DNA of 64,000 nucleotides from Paenibacillus sp. W2I17 (GCF_030815985.1 NZ_JAUSXM010000001.1:1674001-1738000); one strand, 5' to 3'; positions 8,911 through 20,300 are shown, counted from the stretch's first letter. The notes: generated by a model from the letters alone, not told the origin. Numbers and translations are program-made.

Positions 8911-9427
8911 TAGGATCATTGGATTTGTACGGAGAGGATCTTCTAGCTGATTGCTTCTAATCTCATTGCCTGTCCTACCCCGGAGTTTTGGATACTTACT
9001 ATGCTCCGGGGACGCTGGGTAGACTCTCGTTTCATTTCTTGGATAGCTAACGAACCTGACACACTCTATTTAGCGAATATTTTCCGTTTTCAAAAGTAAC
9101 GAATCGTAGACACCCTATTTCTCCATTCCCCCTGTTTTACCGCCCATTTCTACCCCACATAGCCAATTTAACGTCGCTGAGATTCGTTAGATTTCTCAAT
9201 TCAATCGAATCAGTACAATAAGATGTCACTGGTTCGTTAGATTATGATGAAAAATGAGTGCTGAGCATATATGCCACGCATCTCTTCATGCCCCATCTGG
9301 ATTTCCCGAGTTCTTTATAGTACTCTAAATGCTGTGACTTCAAAGCTCAGGACATTTGTCCTTGGCGTTCAGAGTCAATTTATCATTTAATAATAGAAGT
9401 CGAAGTGATTGAATAAGGAGCGTACAT
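8911..9427. other. 517-bp gene-free region with repeated TTCGTTAG words
   Basis: It begins with a GC-rich hairpin (CCCCGGAG 8978-8985, CTCCGGGG 9004-9011) without a clear T-run. The word TTCGTTAG or its close variants then recurs: CTAACGAA at 9047, TAACGAATCGTAGA at 9097, GATTCGTTAGAT at 9181 and GGTTCGTTAGATT at 9231. No plausible coding frame was seen. This could be a degenerate intergenic repeat or a cluster of protein sites. The last part carries the promoter of the following gene. Confidence 0.5.
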
Positions 9428-9853
9428 ATGAGAGGAATTATTTTTGCATTACTGGGCGGCGCGTGTATCACGCTCCAAGGGGTTGCCAATACTCGGATTA
9501 GCACCGACATGGGCACATGGCAAGCCGCTACGATTACACAACTGACAGGCTTCATCTTAGCGGCGCTGATCCTACTGTTTGTTAGAGACACCAACCTTCA
9601 AGGACTCAAACAAGTAAAACCCATGTATCTGGCTGGAGGTGCTTTTGGCGCCGTCATTATTTTCAGCGAAGTGACGGCCATTCAGCAAATCGGGGTTACA
9701 TTCACGATCTCGGCTCTGCTCATTGCCCAGCTGTTCCTGACTTTTCTGGTGGATAGTAACGGATGGTTCGGCGTCGTGAAACAAAAGATGAAACTGCCGC
9801 AATTTCTGGGCATTGCCTTAATGGTGACTGGTGTCATTATTATGAAACTATAG
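9428..9853 (+). CDS. YdcZ-type (DUF606) small DMT transporter
   Basis: 141 residues with four predicted membrane helices, matching the YdcZ/DUF606 branch of the drug/metabolite transporter superfamily. It starts MRGIIFALLGGACITLQGVA and ends GIALMVTGVIIMKL. Half-size members usually act as dimers, and a paralogue follows after one gene. The ribosome binding site AAGGAG precedes ATG 9428. It probably forms an operon with the Crp-type regulator and the second YdcZ protein. The substrate is not known. Confidence 0.87.
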   Translation: MRGIIFALLGGACITLQGVANTRISTDMGTWQAATITQLTGFILAALILLFVRDTNLQGLKQVKPMYLAGGAFGAVIIFSEVTAIQQIGVTFTISALLIAQLFLTFLVDSNGWFGVVKQKMKLPQFLGIALMVTGVIIMKL

Positions 9854-9897
9854 TTTTTGGAGAAGGATTGAACATATCGTCGGGGGTGAATCACAGC

Positions 9898-10596
9898 GTG
9901 CAAGAGATCCATAACGAGCAACAATTAATGCAGTATCTGAAGCAATATCAACTCGAAAAGGTATTTCACGAGCCCCTGCGTACACATATGACATTATGCC
10001 ATTTCGAGAAGTGTGAACTGATCTGTCGTGAAGGGGAAACTTCTGAATATTTGTACGTACTGGTCGAAGGTAAAATCAAGATTTTCACCACCTCCGCTCA
10101 GGATAAAACGCTGGTGCTTTGCTTCAAAACACCGCTTGAAGTTGTCGGTGACATAGAGTATGTCCGTGAAAGCGATATTGTTAATACGGTTCAGGCCGTG
10201 TCACCTGTGGTGATGCTTCGCATTCATTATCAATGGCTCGCTGAGCTTGCCAGCGATTATGCACCTTTACTTAAATTTTTGCTTAAAATCATCTCTCACA
10301 AATTCTACATTGACTCGAACTTTTCCAATTTCAACCTGATGTATCCCGTTGAGGTTCGTCTAGTCAGCTACCTGCTCTCCATCTCAACAGAAGAAGCGGG
10401 CAACGTCGTTCATGAAGAGTTGGATGCATTCAATCTGACCGACATCGCGAATCTGATCGGCACCAGTTACCGACATCTGAATCGGGTCATCCAGAAGCTC
10501 TGTGCAGACGGATTAATCGAACGATATCAGGGATTGATTATGATCAAGGACCGGGCGGGTCTACGTGAAATAACAGGTCACAACATTTATGAATAA
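9898..10596 (+). CDS. Crp/Fnr-family regulator (YeiL-like)
   Basis: 232 residues from GTG 9898, chosen because GGGGGTGA lies 8 bp upstream; longer readings would overlap the preceding gene. An N-terminal cyclic-nucleotide-binding-like jelly roll (CREGETSEYLYVLVEGKIKI) is followed by a dimerisation helix and a winged helix-turn-helix (LTDIANLIGTSYRHLNRVIQ). Several cysteines occur in the first 50 residues (LCHFEKCELIC), reminiscent of redox- or metal-sensing members. It resembles E. coli YeiL. It sits between two YdcZ transporter genes and likely controls them. Confidence 0.87.
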   Translation: MQEIHNEQQLMQYLKQYQLEKVFHEPLRTHMTLCHFEKCELICREGETSEYLYVLVEGKIKIFTTSAQDKTLVLCFKTPLEVVGDIEYVRESDIVNTVQAVSPVVMLRIHYQWLAELASDYAPLLKFLLKIISHKFYIDSNFSNFNLMYPVEVRLVSYLLSISTEEAGNVVHEELDAFNLTDIANLIGTSYRHLNRVIQKLCADGLIERYQGLIMIKDRAGLREITGHNIYE

Positions 10597-10610
10597 GGAG
10601 TTCGACAACC

Positions 10611-11099
10611 ATGTTAATCACAGGTATTTCGCTTGCGCTACTGGCAGGTGCACTTGTCAGTCTGCAAACGATTTTTAATAACAAAGTCAATGAACGCACC
10701 GGTTCATGGTCCACAACAACGATGGTGCTTTTCACCGGGTTTATTGCTTCTTTCCTCATCTCTCTGCTAGTCGAGGGTAAAAATACATTCAGCTTCCAGC
10801 ATATGCAGCCCTGGTACTGGCTCAGTGGAGCCATCGGCGTTGGCGTGGTCTTCTGTCTCGTGCAAGGGATGAAGCTGCTTGGTCCCACATATGCCATCTC
10901 GATCGTACTGACGTCCCAATTGAGTTTTGCGCTACTATTTGATTCCATGGGATGGCTCGGTCTGGAGCAAATTCCTTTTTCGTGGAATCAGCTGCTCGGT
11001 GTACTTGTCATTGTTGGGGGAATTGTGTTGTTCAAGTTCGGTGGGGGGAAATCGGAAAAATCAGAGCAGTCCCCTGGAACACTTCAGTCTGACTCATAA
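10611..11099 (+). CDS. YdcZ-type (DUF606) small DMT transporter, second copy
   Basis: 162 residues, four membrane helices, the same family as the gene at 9428: GISLALLAGALVSLQTIFNN at the start and GVLVIVGGIVLFKFG before a short charged tail. It starts 14 bp after the Crp-type gene with AAGGAG, so it is surely co-transcribed. The two half-transporters may form a heteromeric complex, as paired small transporters of this superfamily do. That is inference. Confidence 0.87.
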   Translation: MLITGISLALLAGALVSLQTIFNNKVNERTGSWSTTTMVLFTGFIASFLISLLVEGKNTFSFQHMQPWYWLSGAIGVGVVFCLVQGMKLLGPTYAISIVLTSQLSFALLFDSMGWLGLEQIPFSWNQLLGVLVIVGGIVLFKFGGGKSEKSEQSPGTLQSDS

Positions 11100-11110
11100 A
11101 CAAACAAAAA

Positions 11111-11155
11111 AAAGAGTGTCCGTCCAATCCCGCAGATTGGTCAGACACTCTTTTT
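11111..11155. terminator. Bidirectional terminator between the YdcZ and YebC genes
   Basis: Two stacked stems (AAGAGTGTC/GACACTCTT outside, CCAATC/GATTGG inside) are flanked by A-run and T-run. It serves the converging genes on both sides. Confidence 0.85.
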
Positions 11156-11189
11156 ATGCAATCAAACCACCACGTATCGTCTCGTTCTC

Positions 11190-11906
11190 TTAAACGAACT
11201 CTACGTTGTGGTAAACCTGCTGAACATCTTCAAGGTCTTCAAGCGCATCGATCAGTTTCTCGAACTGAGCTTGTGCATCCTCTGGAAGTTCAATATGGTT
11301 TTGCGCAAGCATCGTCAGCTCGGCTACTGTGAACTCAGTAATACCAGCAGCTTTGAATGCTTCTTGTACAGCGTGGAATTGATCCGGTTCTGCATATACA
11401 ATTACAGCATCGTCTTCGTCCACGATATCACGTACATCCACATCTGCTTCGAGCAAAAGTTCCAGTACTTCCTCGGAGTTTTTGCCTTCTATACCAATAA
11501 CCGCTGTTGGATCAAACATGTAAGCAACAGAACCGCTGACACCCATGTTGCCAGCGTTTTTGTTAAACGCAGAGCGCACTTCCGGCGCTGTACGATTCAC
11601 ATTGTTGGTGAGTGCATCAACGATGACCATCGCACCATTCGGTCCGAAGCCTTCATAACGCAGCTCTTCATAGTTCTCATCCCCGCTGCCTTTTGCTTTT
11701 TCCATCGCACGATCAATGATGGCTTTGGGTACATTATACGTTTTGGCACGTTCCAGCACGACTTTCAGTGCACGGTTCGCTTCCGGGTCCGGTTCGCCCT
11801 TCTTGGCAGCTACATAGATCTCAACGCCGAATTTAGCGTAGACCCGGCTCGTGTTTGCATCTTTTGAAGCTTTCTTTTCCTTGATATTATTCCACTTACG
11901 ACCCAT
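11190..11906 (-). CDS. YebC/PmpR-family protein (YeeN/YeeI type)
   Basis: 238 residues from the ATG at 11906, where the family's conserved start [13 protein letters not shown] begins; an upstream ATG at 11930 would add eight atypical residues. The conserved [19 protein letters not shown] and GSVAYMFD segments are present, as is the acidic C-terminus ending in YHNVEF. YebC-family proteins were long called transcriptional regulators, and recent work links members to translation of proline-rich stretches. This sequence does not decide which applies. Confidence 0.9.
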   Translation of the reverse strand: MGRKWNNIKEKKASKDANTSRVYAKFGVEIYVAAKKGEPDPEANRALKVVLERAKTYNVPKAIIDRAMEKAKGSGDENYEELRYEGFGPNGAMVIVDALTNNVNRTAPEVRSAFNKNAGNMGVSGSVAYMFDPTAVIGIEGKNSEEVLELLLEADVDVRDIVDEDDAVIVYAEPDQFHAVQEAFKAAGITEFTVAELTMLAQNHIELPEDAQAQFEKLIDALEDLEDVQQVYHNVEFV

Positions 11907-12117
11907 ATCGTTTCCGCTCACTTTCAACATTTAATCTGCTTTCTACTATGCCATTATATCTTGTTGAGCGTACTTCAACAAGTTAATACACACGAAATAA
12001 TGGGAATAACTGCGGTGATTATCCATCTCCATTTGAAGATTAGCCTCAGTTTATCCTCTCATAAATCTCTCAACAGCAACTAACGTTACCTCTATTCACT
12101 CCATATATAGCAGACAA

Positions 12118-12148
12118 GAAGCACCCCATAAAGGAATGCTTCCGCCCT
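12118..12148 (-). terminator. Weak terminator after cysI
   Basis: A GAAGCA/TGCTTC stem about 40 bp past the cysI stop, with only a short T-rich tail on the minus strand. Confidence 0.4.
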
Positions 12149-12185
12149 AAATCAGTCCTAATTTCAGTTCATCTTACCCGGTCAA

Positions 12186-13907
12186 TTAAGCGTGAAATTG
12201 TCGACCATCCAACACTTCAGGAACATAACCCGCACGAATGACAAAGTCTCCGAAATGTTCCCCTTCATTGCGTTCTTTGGCATACTGGTTCACCATTGGA
12301 GTTAACGTGTCCAAAATCTCGGTTTCACCAATGTTTTCTTTGTACAGCTTATTCAAGCGATGTCCGGTGAAGCTGCCACCGAGATACATATTGTATTTCC
12401 CTGGTGCTTTACCGATAAGTGAAATCTCTGCCAGCATCGGTCTTGCGCATCCGTTCGGGCATCCGGTCATCCGAATGACAATCTCTTCGTCTCTCAGCCC
12501 AGCTTCGTCCAGTACAGGCTCCAGTTTGTCGATCAGGGACGGCAAGTAACGTTCGGACTCAGCCATCGCAAGGCCGCAGGTCGGAAGCGCAACACAAGCC
12601 ATCGAACTTCTGCGCAGCGCAGAGTAATGTGCACCATCGGTCAGATTGTATTGCTGAATCAGCGCTTCAATCTTTTTCTTTTTCTGGCTGCTAATATTAC
12701 CGATGATCAGATTCTGGTTCGCAGTCAGACGGAAATCACCCGTATGCACTTTGGCAATTTCACGTAGACCCGTCATGAGCGGATAACCGTCTACATCTTT
12801 TACACGACCATTCTGAATGAACAGCGTGTAGTGCCATTTGCCATTATTGCCTTTTACCCAACCATATCGATCTCCATTAGTCTCAAAATGATACGGACGT
12901 GCCGCATCCAGTTTCCATCCCAGACGGCTGGTCAGCTCTTCGACAAACCACTCCACACCACGATCATCCAACGTATATTTGAAACGAGCATGTTTACGAA
13001 CGGCACGATCTCCATAATCACGCTGAATCATAACTGTTTTCTCTGCAACATCAATCATTTGCTCCGGCGTACAGAAACCAATGACTTTGGACACCTGAGG
13101 ATAGGTTTTGGCGTCACCATGAGACATCCCCATGCCACCACCGACGGAAACGTTGAAGCCTTGCAGCTTGCCGTTCTCCACAATAGCAATAAAGCCAAGA
13201 TCCTGTGAATAGACATCCACATCATTGGATGGTGGTACAGCAATACCGATTTTGAACTTCCGTGGCAAATACACTTTGCCATAGATTGGTTCAACTTCTT
13301 CGTCGGAGTCCTGGGAATCAATCACTTTCTCTCCATCCAGCCACAGCTCATGATAAGCCCGGGTACGTGGGTCCAAATGATTGCTCACCTGACATGCCCA
13401 CTCGTACACTTCAGCATGCACATCGGATTGATTCGGATTCGGGTTACACATCACGTTACGGTTCACGTCACCACATGCAGCCAGTGTACTTAGCAACGAA
13501 TCGTTCACTTCGCGAATGGTGTTCTTAAGATCCCACTTCAGTACGCCATGCAGTTGGAAAGACTGACGTGTGGTCAGACGAATCGTCTCATTCGCATATT
13601 TATGTGCCACTCTGTCCATCATCAACCACTGCTCCGGGGTTACAATCCCACCGGAAGCACGCACACGCAACATGAATTGGTATGCAGGCTCCAGCTTGGA
13701 TTTGTGACGCTCATTGCGCAGGTCACGGTCATCCTGCATATAACTGCCGTGGTGTTTCATCAGACGGTTGTCGTCCTCTGGAATTGCACCCGTAATGCGA
13801 TCAGCCAACGTTTCGGTCAGACTTCCGCGCAAGTAATCACTTTTGATCTTTATATCTTCCACATCGCTATTCGTGCGCTGTGGGTTAAGTAAGTTATTAT
13901 AAACCAT
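12186..13907 (-). CDS. cysI: Assimilatory sulfite reductase, hemoprotein subunit
   Basis: 573 residues from ATG 13907, preceded by GAGGAGAAA. The subunit carries siroheme and a [4Fe-4S] cluster and reduces sulfite to sulfide for cysteine synthesis. The cluster cysteines are visible as C-x5-C (CVALPTC, Cys438/444) and C-x3-C (TGCPNGC, Cys483/487). Substrate-pocket segments RASGGI and [11 protein letters not shown] are also present. It starts 53 bp after cysJ on the same strand, forming the usual cysJI pair. A longer frame from 13943 lacks a better ribosome site. Confidence 0.95.
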   Translation of the reverse strand: MVYNNLLNPQRTNSDVEDIKIKSDYLRGSLTETLADRITGAIPEDDNRLMKHHGSYMQDDRDLRNERHKSKLEPAYQFMLRVRASGGIVTPEQWLMMDRVAHKYANETIRLTTRQSFQLHGVLKWDLKNTIREVNDSLLSTLAACGDVNRNVMCNPNPNQSDVHAEVYEWACQVSNHLDPRTRAYHELWLDGEKVIDSQDSDEEVEPIYGKVYLPRKFKIGIAVPPSNDVDVYSQDLGFIAIVENGKLQGFNVSVGGGMGMSHGDAKTYPQVSKVIGFCTPEQMIDVAEKTVMIQRDYGDRAVRKHARFKYTLDDRGVEWFVEELTSRLGWKLDAARPYHFETNGDRYGWVKGNNGKWHYTLFIQNGRVKDVDGYPLMTGLREIAKVHTGDFRLTANQNLIIGNISSQKKKKIEALIQQYNLTDGAHYSALRRSSMACVALPTCGLAMAESERYLPSLIDKLEPVLDEAGLRDEEIVIRMTGCPNGCARPMLAEISLIGKAPGKYNMYLGGSFTGHRLNKLYKENIGETEILDTLTPMVNQYAKERNEGEHFGDFVIRAGYVPEVLDGRQFHA

Positions 13908-13960
13908 GCTGCTTTCTCCTCTCGTCTCTGCGGGATGGTGCAATCCGGCTGAGCCGGTAA

Positions 13961-15796
13961 TTAATAGACGTCCCGCTGATAACGTTTCTCCTGCTGTAAC
14001 CGTGTCAGATATTCCGATGCCTGCTCAGGCGATAAACCGCCTTCTTGTTCAAGAATCGTGGTGAGCGCAGCATGCACATCATGTGCCATTTTTTTCTCGT
14101 CACCACAGATATATACGCTTGCACCTTCCTGAAGCCACTGGTACAACTCTTTGCTGTGTTCCAGCATGCGATGTTGTACATACACTTTCTGTTCCGTATC
14201 ACGTGAGAAGGCTACATCCATCTTAGTGAGCACGCCATCTTTGAGCCAACGCTGCCATTCCGTCTGGTACAAGAAGTCAGTGGCGAAATGCTGATCCCCG
14301 TAGAACAGCCATGTCTTGCCCTCTGCTCCTGTCTCTTCACGCTCACCAAGGAAAGATCTGAACGGCGCTACACCTGTACCTGGGCCAACCATGATGATCG
14401 GTGTATCCGGGTTCTCAGGCAGCTTGAAATTCGGGTTATGCTGTATATATACAGGCAAGGTGTCGCCAGCTTCGATTCGTTCAGCCAGATGTACTGAGCA
14501 TACACCGTAACGTTCTCTGCCACGCGCTTCATAACGTACCGAGCGAACGGTAAGATGAACTTCATCCGGGAAAGACTTCGAACTACTCGCTATGGAGTAC
14601 AGACGTGCCGGAATTTTGCGAAGAGCAGCTACGAATTCTGCAGCTGGAATCCCTTTCAGATTATAATCATGAACCAGATCCAGCAGATCACAGCTATTCA
14701 TGACCGTGCGGAATTCGGAATCATCTGCGAGTAACGCCGTCAGGCCACTCCCAGGATTCAGTTTCGCAAGTTGTTCCACAACCGGTTTCGTAACAGCTGT
14801 AATTTCAAAATAACGCAGCAACGCTTCGTGCACAGATGCCTGATCGCCGTTTTTATTCACGGTCACGCGTTCATCGGCATTCCATCCCATGGCTGCAATC
14901 AATTCCTCCACAAGGCGTGGATGATTCTCAGGGAATACCCCAAGGCTGTCACCTGGCTCGTACTCCAGGCTGGAGCCTTCCAAAGACAACTCAATGTGGC
15001 GTGTTTCACGGTCCGATCCTCTGCCATTCAGATTGAGATTCTCCAACACTTCAGCCTTGAATGGATTCGTGCGATCATATTCGGATTCCCCGCCGCTCAC
15101 CGCAGCTGTAACAGCCTCAGTGGTTACCGTACTCGCAGCAGCAGATGTACTGCTTAAGGATGCCAGTACTTCATTCATCCACTCCGCAGCTGCTTCATCA
15201 AAATCAACATCACAGTCCACGCGTGGTACAAGGGCTGTACCACCCAATTCCTGCAATCGTTTATCGAAGTCCTTACCTGTCTGACAAAAGAACTCATAGG
15301 AGGTATCTCCCAGAGCCAACACCGAGTAATGAAGTCCTTCAAGCTTTGGAGCCCGTTTGCTGTTCAGGAATTCATGCAGCGGAATCGCATTATCTGGTGG
15401 TTCGCCTTCGCCATGCGTACTGACGATGATGAGGAGATTTTCAATTTTCTTGAGTCCGTTCGGTTTGAAATCTCCCATCGATGACAACGTTACCTGAAGA
15501 CCTTGCTCTTCAAGTTTCTTGGCCAGCTTCTTCGAAAGGCCACTGGAATTCCCGGTTTGTGAACCAAAAAGCACGGTAACTTCCCGGGATACTGGCGGAG
15601 CACTGACAGGTGCAATACCTGTAGATGGTGCAGCGTGTACCAGGTTAGCTGGAGCCGCTATAGTCGCGCTTGCCTGAATTGCTGCAATATATCCGCTCAA
15701 CCAAGTACGTTGTCCATCGGTCAATGTAGGAATAAGACGATTAAGCAGTTCAACTTGTTCTTGATTAAAAGGGCTGTTTGTCACTTGAAGTTCCAC
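13961..15796 (-). CDS. cysJ: Sulfite reductase [NADPH], flavoprotein subunit
   Basis: 611 residues. An N-terminal linker (1-70) is followed by a flavodoxin domain with [12 protein letters not shown] for FMN, a FAD-binding domain with RLYSIASSS and a NADPH-binding domain with [18 protein letters not shown]. The C-terminus YQRDVY is typical of CysJ. It passes electrons from NADPH through FAD and FMN to CysI. It is the first gene of cysJI. A small dyad (ACACCGGGTGT at 15881-15891) lies about 85 bp upstream and might be an operator. No riboswitch was recognised. Confidence 0.95.
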   Translation of the reverse strand: MELQVTNSPFNQEQVELLNRLIPTLTDGQRTWLSGYIAAIQASATIAAPANLVHAAPSTGIAPVSAPPVSREVTVLFGSQTGNSSGLSKKLAKKLEEQGLQVTLSSMGDFKPNGLKKIENLLIIVSTHGEGEPPDNAIPLHEFLNSKRAPKLEGLHYSVLALGDTSYEFFCQTGKDFDKRLQELGGTALVPRVDCDVDFDEAAAEWMNEVLASLSSTSAAASTVTTEAVTAAVSGGESEYDRTNPFKAEVLENLNLNGRGSDRETRHIELSLEGSSLEYEPGDSLGVFPENHPRLVEELIAAMGWNADERVTVNKNGDQASVHEALLRYFEITAVTKPVVEQLAKLNPGSGLTALLADDSEFRTVMNSCDLLDLVHDYNLKGIPAAEFVAALRKIPARLYSIASSSKSFPDEVHLTVRSVRYEARGRERYGVCSVHLAERIEAGDTLPVYIQHNPNFKLPENPDTPIIMVGPGTGVAPFRSFLGEREETGAEGKTWLFYGDQHFATDFLYQTEWQRWLKDGVLTKMDVAFSRDTEQKVYVQHRMLEHSKELYQWLQEGASVYICGDEKKMAHDVHAALTTILEQEGGLSPEQASEYLTRLQQEKRYQRDVY

Positions 15797-15956
15797 TGTT
15801 TGCCACCTCGCGCATTGCTTCGATTTTAATTCCGACTAAAATCATCACATTAATTTAATTTCTTCTCTCTAAAACCTAACACACCGGGTGTTGAGGGTCA
15901 ATTTCAATGATTTTATAGCATTTATCAGTTTCGCTGATAAAGGACAAAAAACAACA

Positions 15957-16000
15957 AAAACCCTCCTTTTCAAATCAAGGACGGTTTTGGTTTTATTTTT
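15957..16000 (-). terminator. Terminator of the HxlR gene
   Basis: On the minus strand, AACCGTCCTT pairs with AAGGAGGGTT, followed by TTTTGTTGTTTTTTG. It lies just past the HxlR stop. Confidence 0.7.
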
Positions 16001-16015
16001 AATTTGGCGGCCATC

Positions 16016-16405
16016 TCAAGTTGAAGTTGAAAGTGGAATATAGTCACTAAAATCATTTCCCAGCACTCTGCTTTTATCTCCGTATACTCTGTCCAAGTGA
16101 TTTTCTCCCCACAGACATATGCGGTCAATGATGTCCTGTAGTGTCAAGCCGTACTCTGTCAGCTCATACTCTACCTTGGGCGGAATCTGGGGATGGATGA
16201 TTCGATGGATGATTTCATTCTTTTCCAATTCACGCAGCTGCTGGGTTAAGACCTTCTGGGTAATGCCAGGAATGGCTCTGCGAAGTTCGCTTGTTCGTTT
16301 TTTACCTGATATCAGCTGATGCAGAATAAGTATCCTCCATTTTCCACCGACTAGTTCCAGCATTGCCTGCACGCCACTCTCATATTTTTTCATTTCTTGT
16401 TCCAC
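16016..16405 (-). CDS. HxlR-family (DUF24) winged-helix regulator
   Basis: About 129 residues from GTG 16405, which has GGGGGAG five bases upstream; the frame extends to GTG 16426 without a ribosome site. The winged-helix core reads LVGGKWRILILHQL, RTSELRRAIPGITQKVLTQQLRELE and VEYELTEYG, diagnostic for HxlR. Bacillus members such as YodB, CatR and HypR sense quinones, aldehydes or disulfide stress through an N-terminal Cys. No Cys occurs at that place here except one near residue 103 (RICLWGE), so the sensing mode is unclear. It is divergent from a flavoprotein oxidoreductase, its likely target. Confidence 0.88.
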   Translation of the reverse strand: MEQEMKKYESGVQAMLELVGGKWRILILHQLISGKKRTSELRRAIPGITQKVLTQQLRELEKNEIIHRIIHPQIPPKVEYELTEYGLTLQDIIDRICLWGENHLDRVYGDKSRVLGNDFSDYIPLSTST

Positions 16406-16582
16406 TTGTACTCCCCCATAATTCACATATATGTATACCCGTTATTAAAAGTAACCGAAGAACCCCAAAGTATCTACAGCACTCTCAGGTGCGTACTTCT
16501 CAAGAAGATGTCATGAAACTTATAATAACATTGGTCAGAATGTTTAACCAAAATAAAAAGAAAAAAGGATGGTTACTCCTAC

Positions 16583-17143
16583 ATGAAAGTTAAACTGGTC
16601 GTTACTCACCCAAGACAGGATTCCCTAACATTTGCCGTGATGAATCGTTTTATAGAAGGTATGCAGGAGAATTCCCATGAAATCGATATCCTCGATCTAT
16701 ATCATGACGGATTTGATCCCCTATATCGTGTAGAAGATGAGCGAGACTGGCAAAATCCCGATAAACAGCATGCCCCTGTGATTCGCAAAGAGCTGGATCG
16801 TGTGCTTGCGGCTGATGCCATTGTATTTGTTTTCCCGATCTGGTGGTACAACGTCCCCTCCATGCTCAAAGCTTATCTGGACAAGGTATGGAACATGGGT
16901 CTGCTGAACAAGGCAAACTCCAAAAAGGCACTGTGGATTGCACTAGCTGGGGGGACGGAGGCTTCATTCCATAAATACGACTATTACAACATGATTTCCA
17001 ACTATCTAAATAATGGGATCGCAGGCTATGCGAGAATGCAGGAATCCCGAGTCGAATTCCTCTATGAAACCATTTCAGAATCCAAAGAACATATCGAAAG
17101 CTTGCTGGAGCAAGCATATCAAATCGGCAAACATTACAATTAA
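16583..17143 (+). CDS. NAD(P)H oxidoreductase, flavodoxin-like fold (YwrO/KefG type)
   Basis: 186 residues of the NAD(P)H dehydrogenase (quinone) family, FMN- or FAD-dependent two-electron reductases of quinones and related electrophiles. The N-terminus (THPRQDSLTFAVMN) gives the flavin-phosphate loop. FVFPIWWYNVPSMLKAYLDKVW is the conserved flavin/dimer segment (FPIWWYNVP), and ALAGGTEASF follows. The divergent HxlR-type regulator suggests electrophile-induced expression. That is inference from gene order. Confidence 0.88.
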   Translation: MKVKLVVTHPRQDSLTFAVMNRFIEGMQENSHEIDILDLYHDGFDPLYRVEDERDWQNPDKQHAPVIRKELDRVLAADAIVFVFPIWWYNVPSMLKAYLDKVWNMGLLNKANSKKALWIALAGGTEASFHKYDYYNMISNYLNNGIAGYARMQESRVEFLYETISESKEHIESLLEQAYQIGKHYN

Positions 17144-17238
17144 CAATTCGCAGACATTACAGATAACAACTGCAAAACGATAGGAGATTACTCGTTCGTT
17201 GAGTAACTGACTTTTCGCCCATGACGGGCGTACAATCA

Positions 17239-17288
17239 AGAAGGCTTACTCCAACCTGGGTTCCAGGTCAGAGTAAGCCTTCTTTTTC
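17239..17288. terminator. Bidirectional terminator between oxidoreductase and glycosidase genes
   Basis: A 12-bp stem, GAAGGCTTACTC/GAGTAAGCCTTC, with an inner CCAACCTGG/CCAGG pairing, followed by TTTTTC on the plus strand. It serves both converging genes. Confidence 0.8.
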
Positions 17289-17312
17289 ACACGCTACGAT
17301 TCTGATGTATCA

Positions 17313-20300
17313 TCATTTATTCCATACCAGTTTGTCCATCATCGCATATAACAATGTAGCCGATTCAGCTCGGGTCGCTTCGGCAAGTGGTTTCACCTCA
17401 CCATTGTACCCGTGGGCGATGCCAAGATCCACAAGTAATGCCACACTGTCGCGGGCATAGGAGCGAATCTCGGAAGCATCGCGGAAACGAGTAAGGTTAT
17501 CTGTTGCAGCCGTCTCGGAGTCAACTAGTCCAGCCACCGCAAGTGCCCTCACTGTCAACGTCATCATCTCTTGACGAGTGATCGTAGACTCTGGCAAGAA
17601 GCGCCCGTCACCGGTACCACTGGTGATACCTAGCGAACGCGCAGCTGTAACTGCTTCGTAGTACGAAGCCTTTTCGTTTACATCAGAGAACGCATTCCCG
17701 GAAGAAGCATATAAACCCAGCGCAGTCATCAACCATTGCATGTATTGGCCGCGAGTCATCTCCTGTTTTGGATGTAACTGCGTGGAATCACCCTTTGCCT
17801 CTGCATCAATTACACCTCGGACAGCCAAAGCCTCCATTGCTTTCTTGGCCCACAGCACTTCTGCAAGATCTGTGAATGTCTGCTCCACAGACACAACAGC
17901 ATAATTTCCTGTGAATGATGTTACGGAAAGTACAAGCTGCCCGCTTTTTTGATCGTAGTAACTTTGCGGCAACGGGGTTGCCACACCGTTCGCACCAATG
18001 GCAAATGCTACAATCCGATCCTGCTGAGCATTTTGTGAGGATTGGAAAGGCAGACGAAGGTTCAACCCGCTTTCCGATGGCCATGGTTGACCATCCAGTT
18101 GAAGTTCAAGCTGGACTCCATATTGCGTGCCGAGCTGATCCGCGACTGTTTTTGGCAGCTCCGTTCTGACTAATCGGATTGATGCAATCCCATCACCAAC
18201 TATATCCTTTGTTAATAGTGTCGCAGGGAGCTCCAATATCCCCAGCTCTGTAACAATGTTGAACACATGTGACTCACCTTGGTCTATCAACGCAGAGGCA
18301 GGCAGAGATACTTCATATCCCGTTGCTCCCGAAACCGACTTCAGCCGAAGTTCGACCAAGCGCTGACCCGCATCCGTTAAAGGGGCAACTTTAAAAGCAT
18401 CTTTAATCGTTGAAACATCCACGTTGGACTGCACTACGCCCTTCTGATCAGACTGTCCCTGCAACTCCAGAACAGAACGGTCCTTCTCCGGTTTAGGTTG
18501 TGGTACCGCATTCTCTGCACTTGGGTTACCACTTCCTGATTGTCCGCCATTGCTGGCTGAACCAGAACCATTTCCTGGATTTCCACCGGAATTGCCGCCT
18601 GAATTACCGCCCGAACCAGGGTTGCCTCCGGGGGAAGGCACAGATGCGAGCACCTTCACCGTTAACGGTGCAGTCAGGGCTTTACTGTCGTCAGAAGTTC
18701 GAGTAATTTCCAACTCCAGTGTTACTGTTGTTTCCTTAGATGGTGGGACAATCGTTCCATCAGTTTGAATGACCGACGGTACCGAACTGGAAGCGATCTT
18801 CACCGTGAAACCTTGTGGCACGGATGGGAACTTCAGTTTTTTTGCACCTGCGGAAGGCTGTTCCAACGCTGTAATGCTTGTGGCTACATCAGCAGCGCTC
18901 TGCTGAGCCGTGTGCACCTGATAAGCGGAAGATACACCTCTCAAGGATTGCCCCGTGGCATCCAAAGCTTCCACTTTGTAATAATATTCCGTGCCGGGGT
19001 TCAGTTCACTGTCCGTGTACTCCCGCCCATTGCCACTATAGACCACCTTATACTCTCCTTGCTCACGATCTGAGCGGTAGAGCTTGTAGCTTGCTGCACC
19101 AAGATGAGCATCCCAGTGAAGCGTTGCGCTCGTTGAATCCAACGCATCAGCATTAAGGCCAGCACTATCATTTACAGGTGGCGCGGCGTCAGGTTTAACG
19201 ATCATAATCCAGCTAATCATCGGGTCCTGCGATGCCGTATTGCGCACGGTCAACTCCAGCTTGTTGTCCGACACGCTGATGCCTTTGTTGGCTCTAACGC
19301 TGGCAGGCGTAAAAGTAACTGCTCCGGTATTGGTGCCATTGATGATGAAATTCGCTCTGCGCGATGTATTGCTCCACGGATCGTTGAATCCGGCGTAGAC
19401 ATCGTATGTCCCGTTTGGCACATCAAATCTATAGGTTAAGTCCGTGCCTTTAGGGGAATTGCTGACATTGCCACCGTTCAGATAACGTACGGTCGAGAAT
19501 ATATCCCCGCCATTCGAACCGGATGCCAGTGCATCTGCGCTGACATAACCCCAATTACGTCCCTCAGCCGGAGCGTACATCTGGTCCGCCGTTCCCGGGT
19601 TCGCAAGCGTTCCTTTCATATAAGCACCCATGAGACTATAATCAGCCGTTTCGTAACCTCCGCTATTCACGAAATATAGTGTATTCTCCGGAATGACGTT
19701 TACGCGAACTGCCTGCTTTTTGTTGTTATATTCCGGTGTCGTTACCTGTAATGTGAGCGGTCCTGGCTTAGCAAAATCTTCTGCCGTCATCTCCCGGTTA
19801 TCAATCGTCCATACTGCTGGCGTTGATACCAGTGCTCCACCCTCGCGCACATTCAATGTTGTTGGCAGGGATGGTACTTTGCCTAGCGCCACGGCTTCTG
19901 GCAACGGATCAGCAATATCTACCTTGCCCATCGAATTCAGCAGATCAGGTGTCCAGCTGTTATACCACTTGATCGCGATGTCGGAGCCTATTCCAAACTC
20001 AATTGGCAAGAACACGTATTTTGCAGCATCATTCGAGAAATTGCCACCATTCCACGTATCCCCCACGTAAATGAACTTGCCTTTTTCCGGATCGACCGGA
20101 ATGACGGATGTGGTCTGTGTGCCAAATGCCTTGCCTGGATCGGGATCAGTTGGCAACGTACGCACGAACGGATTGGTCTGCGTTGACCACGGGCCAAAAA
20201 TGTTATCCGCCACCGTCACTTTGTTTTCGTTAGGTGCCCAACCGGAAGCTCCGGAAGTCAAAATATAATATTTCCCCTGATACTTAAACATCGCCGGTGC

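Noticed and set aside
9763..9897. Longer N-terminus for the Crp-type regulator
   Set aside because: It would overlap the YdcZ gene by 91 bp, lacks a ribosome site and adds residues outside the family pattern. GTG 9898 is well supported.
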